From positions 51,097-115,096 of the forward strand of contig NZ_JXCA02000016.1 in NCBI RefSeq assembly GCF_000828085.3: a stretch of DNA of 64,000 bases. The letters are read 5' to 3'. Each line of letters opens with the position of its first letter. The stretch's first letter is position 1. The position numbers and the translations under genes were made by a program. The DNA comes from Scytonema tolypothrichoides VB-61278 (GTDB lineage Bacteria; Cyanobacteriota; Cyanobacteriia; Cyanobacteriales; Nostocaceae). The notes beneath the pieces were generated by a model. It saw only the letters and a program-made list of their open reading frames with translations, did no database searches and was not told the DNA's origin. Positions 63,533-64,000 of this stretch are shown in pieces.

Positions 63533-63681
63533 ATAGGACTTACGCAACTAGCACATTTTTTAGAAACTGGAACATAGAGAACTTTTTTGTCTGATGCTTA
63601 TAGAGTAAGTATACAAGTTCAAATCCATGTTTTTGTTTATGTGACACTTACGATTATATTGTGACACTTGCGTAAGTCCTG
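63533..63681. mobile_element. 149-bp MITE with AGGACTTACGCAA ends in the DUF928 pseudogene
   Basis: AGGACTTACGCAA and TTGCGTAAGTCCT are perfect inverted repeats (63535-63547 and 63668-63680). TAGAA occurs on both sides (63528-63532 and 63682-63686), a likely target duplication. Same family as 23799-23918. Confidence 0.8.
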
Positions 63682-63716
63682 TAGAAATGCGATCGCATTA
63701 CCTCCAAAGCCTAGTG

Positions 63717-63890
63717 TCAACACAATTCAAAATTCAAAAGCGGAATAAATTCAGTAATTGCAGATGATCTCACAAAGTTCTTGATTTCAACTGCAATTTT
63801 ATCATCTTGCTTCTGGGCGGCAATTACCCTTTGCGCGCCCAAATCGATTTGAAAGTTTACATCTCCAAACTCTACCTTGAGAGATTCCCA
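63717..63890 (-). pseudogene. xisH: xisH internal fragment
   Basis: The minus-strand frame reads WESLKVEFGDVNFQIDLGAQ, RVIAAQKQDDKIAVEIKNFV, RSSAITEF, then unrelated residues and a stop. This is the core of XisH, one of the factors for excision of the fdxN element (nuclease-like fold with EIK). The first part and the ALGQ end are absent. It is a remnant. Confidence 0.75.
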
Positions 63891-63997
63891 GCCGTGAATA
63901 AACCTATCTCACTGCTACCAATTAACAATCAGAAGGCAAAGCTAAAAAACTTCTGATTCTCAGCCGTGAATAAACCAATCTCACTGCTACCAATTAA
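63889..63997. repeat. 37-bp direct repeat pair at the right edge
   Basis: CAGCCGTGAATAAACC(T/A)ATCTCACTGCTACCAATTAA occurs at 63889-63925 and 63961-63997 with one mismatch, period 72. The spacer is itself an inverted repeat (AATCAGAAG/CTTCTGATT). Only two copies are visible. Confidence 0.85.
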
Positions 63998-64000
63998 AAA
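63929..64000 (-). CDS. C-terminal end of an unidentified protein, cut by the window edge
   Basis: The minus-strand frame entering from the right edge reads FLIGSSEIGLFTAENQKFFS and then FAF before a TGA at 63929-63931. The direct repeat copies the LIGSSEIGLFTA part just beyond the stop. I do not recognise the protein. It may be part of a duplicated gene end. Confidence 0.35.
   Translation of the reverse strand, partial: FLIGSSEIGLFTAENQKFFSFAF

Larger units (their letters stand above)
62976..63719 (+). pseudogene. DUF928-family gene interrupted by two MITEs
   Basis: Start region MKFMKWMIIIPLILNSVIYYPAKVTAQ (62976 or 62985) is a signal peptide. DNCPALLTALAALVPLPEEQ, RPTFWFYVPYTRDLTAS and, after a 97-bp element, SAEFILQDSAENDIYR follow. 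After a second element comes NAIALPPKPSV. Reading across both elements gives a continuous DUF928 sequence of the kind seen at 32230-32982. The end is lost at 63719, where an xisH fragment begins. The product would be secreted if whole. Confidence 0.85.

Noticed and set aside
63889..63997. Start of a CRISPR array (37-nt repeats, 35-nt spacer)
   Set aside because: Only two copies with a mismatch. The spacer is itself palindromic and the repeat encodes a protein end. No cas genes are in view.

Overview
The window reads as chromosome of a filamentous, heterocystous-type cyanobacterium (Nostocales). Support: the HIP1 octamer GCGATCGC is everywhere; heptameric tandem repeats (STRR) and small dispersed palindromes typical of this group fill the gaps; and the gene families include a HpsE-type hormogonium polysaccharide glycosyltransferase, acyl-lipid desaturase DesC, petF-type ferredoxins, a BvdR-type biliverdin reductase, DUF928, DUF3598, CHAT-TPR, CHASE2 and XisH. 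The genus cannot be fixed from sequence reading alone.

Layout. 1-4400: end of an IS605-type tnpB, trpS, a broken cytochrome P450, and a protealysin-like metalloprotease with its emfourin-like inhibitor. 5200-8030: an anchored amidase, a palindrome-rich gap, and a STAND-WD40 gene that has lost its middle. 8200-16600: rseP, nth, an aldo/keto reductase stopped by an amber codon, a LysR regulator, rpsN, two copies of aat, an ODP/beta-lactamase-fold protein and a cupin. 16700-24800: a NACHT remnant, a pentapeptide-repeat membrane protein, DUF3598, a dinB remnant, def, an AhpD-like protein and an SDR. 24860-29140: a Wzc-like kinase homologue and RNase Z. 29700-41800: an accessory block with CHAT-TPR, DUF928, a CHASE2 histidine kinase, a response regulator, a degenerate kinase-like protein, HlyD, a C39-peptidase ABC exporter and two double-glycine precursor peptides. 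42700-50160: cobU, three polysaccharide genes, desC, and a TetR regulator fused to a recombinase-like domain. 50300-58540: a PIN toxin-antitoxin pair, GNAT, map, bvdR, tandem ferredoxins, a broken membrane protein, a methyltransferase and Uma2. 58600-64000: glyS, murD, then a patch of MITEs that has destroyed a second DUF928 gene, and an xisH fragment.

The most striking signal is a set of 25-27 bp two-hairpin elements sitting inside HIP1 octamers. One frameshifts the P450, one adds nine in-frame residues to the CHAT protein, and one creates a stop codon in a membrane protein. Removing each element by eye restores GCGATCGC and an open reading frame. Their stems differ by paired changes, as expected of the SDR5-type small dispersed repeats described for Nostoc. 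The second theme is decay: P450, STAND-WD40, aldo/keto reductase, NACHT, dinB, one DUF928, xisH and the 56 kb membrane gene are all broken, several by identifiable events. The third is a compact export locus (double-glycine peptides, PCAT, HlyD) beside CHASE2/LuxR-type signalling genes and a CHAT/DUF928 pair. The fourth is the TetR-recombinase fusion, which faces desC across an intergenic region holding matching palindromic operator candidates.
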